Below, one piece after another: positions 63,847-64,000 of a stretch of 64,000 nt of DNA. Source of the stretch: a bacterium (lineage in GTDB: Bacteria; Bacillota; Bacilli; Lactobacillales; Streptococcaceae); NCBI GenBank assembly GCA_905221435.1, contig CAJNDD010000009.1, positions 1 through 64,000 of the forward strand, written 5' to 3'. The notes below the pieces were generated by a model. It saw nothing but the letters and a program-made list of their open reading frames with translations. It was not told the origin of the DNA and ran no database searches. Within the stretch, counting starts at the first letter, position 1. Every line of letters begins with the position of its first letter. The position numbers were made by a program, and so were the translations under genes.

Positions 63847-64000
63847 ATGGCTAAAGTATGTTACTTTACAGGTCGTAAGACTGTATCAGGAAACAACCGT
63901 TCACACGCGATGAACCAAACAAAACGTGCCGTAAAACCAAACCTTCAAAAAGTTACTGTTCTTATCGATGGTAAACCTAAAAAAGTTTGGGCTTCAGCTC
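63847..64000 (+). CDS. rpmB: Ribosomal protein bL28 (partial at window end)
   Basis: The first 51 residues are readable: it starts [20 protein letters not shown] and contains [17 protein letters not shown]. Cut by the window end. AGGAGG precedes the ATG. The full protein is expected to be about 62 residues. Confidence 0.96.
   Translation, partial: MAKVCYFTGRKTVSGNNRSHAMNQTKRAVKPNLQKVTVLIDGKPKKVWASA

Overview
The window looks like a chromosome of a mitis-group Streptococcus (S. mitis / S. oralis / S. infantis type). The reasons are the gene set and its order: an rRNA-tRNA cluster, glmS, an LPNTG-anchored pullulanase, rpoB-rpoC, PolC-type DNA polymerase III, pepS, rsuA, pepC, tsaE-GNAT-LCP, cinA-recA behind a SigX-type box, and yebC followed by a MarR-controlled ABC exporter. 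Two BOX elements and an IS1167-like remnant fit the same group. The species is inferred from gene content and order; no alignment was run.

Layout. 1-862: 3' end of 5S rRNA and nine tRNAs. 939-1905: decayed ISL3-family transposase. 2.0-6.7 kb: MarR/DUF1304 pair, glmS with candidate NagR sites, a small membrane-anchored protein whose end repeats the glmS end, and a luciferase-like flavin oxidoreductase. 6.7-12.9 kb: accessory block with a type III restriction-modification system (res, mod) preceded by a heptamer-repeat leader, then a lipoprotein acid phosphatase. 13.2-18.6 kb: apparent operon of two zinc-methyltransferase-like URO-D-fold proteins, a small membrane peptide and a complete polar-amino-acid ABC transporter. 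18.7-22.5 kb: pullulanase. 22.6-34.9 kb: rpoB, rpoC, polC. 35.0-39.6 kb: AT-rich four-gene cassette (DnaA-like minimal AAA+ protein, WYL regulator, DUF262 protein, DUF262-DUF1524 nuclease) between polC and pepS. 39.7-46.1 kb: pepS, GlsB-like protein, rsuA, pepC, P-type ATPase. 46.3-48.6 kb: serine-rich repeat gene with a probable 3' frameshift. 48.9-56.2 kb: membrane protein, tsaE, GNAT, LCP protein, cinA, recA, GNAT, MATE transporter. 56.3-64.0 kb: yebC, membrane protein, MarR with a heterodimeric ABC exporter, PAP2 phosphatase, LytTR/LiaF-like pair and the start of rpmB.

Most interesting points. (1) Upstream of mod, fifteen copies of a 7-bp unit lie inside a short ORF with its own promoter and Shine-Dalgarno sequence. 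In the present register the ORF stops inside a terminator-like hairpin. With a copy number equal to 1 modulo 3 it would read through the hairpin and stop in an ATGA overlap with the mod start. This looks like a phase-variable translational or attenuation switch outside the mod ORF. (2) The DnaA-like / WYL / DUF262 / DUF262-HNH cassette looks like a defence system with an unusual component. (3) The paired HxC...C zinc-methyltransferase proteins co-transcribed with an amino-acid importer suggest an undescribed methyl-group scavenging route. (4) Three genes (rsuA, tsaE, the MATE gene) have an extended -10 exactly six bases before the ATG, predicting leaderless mRNAs.
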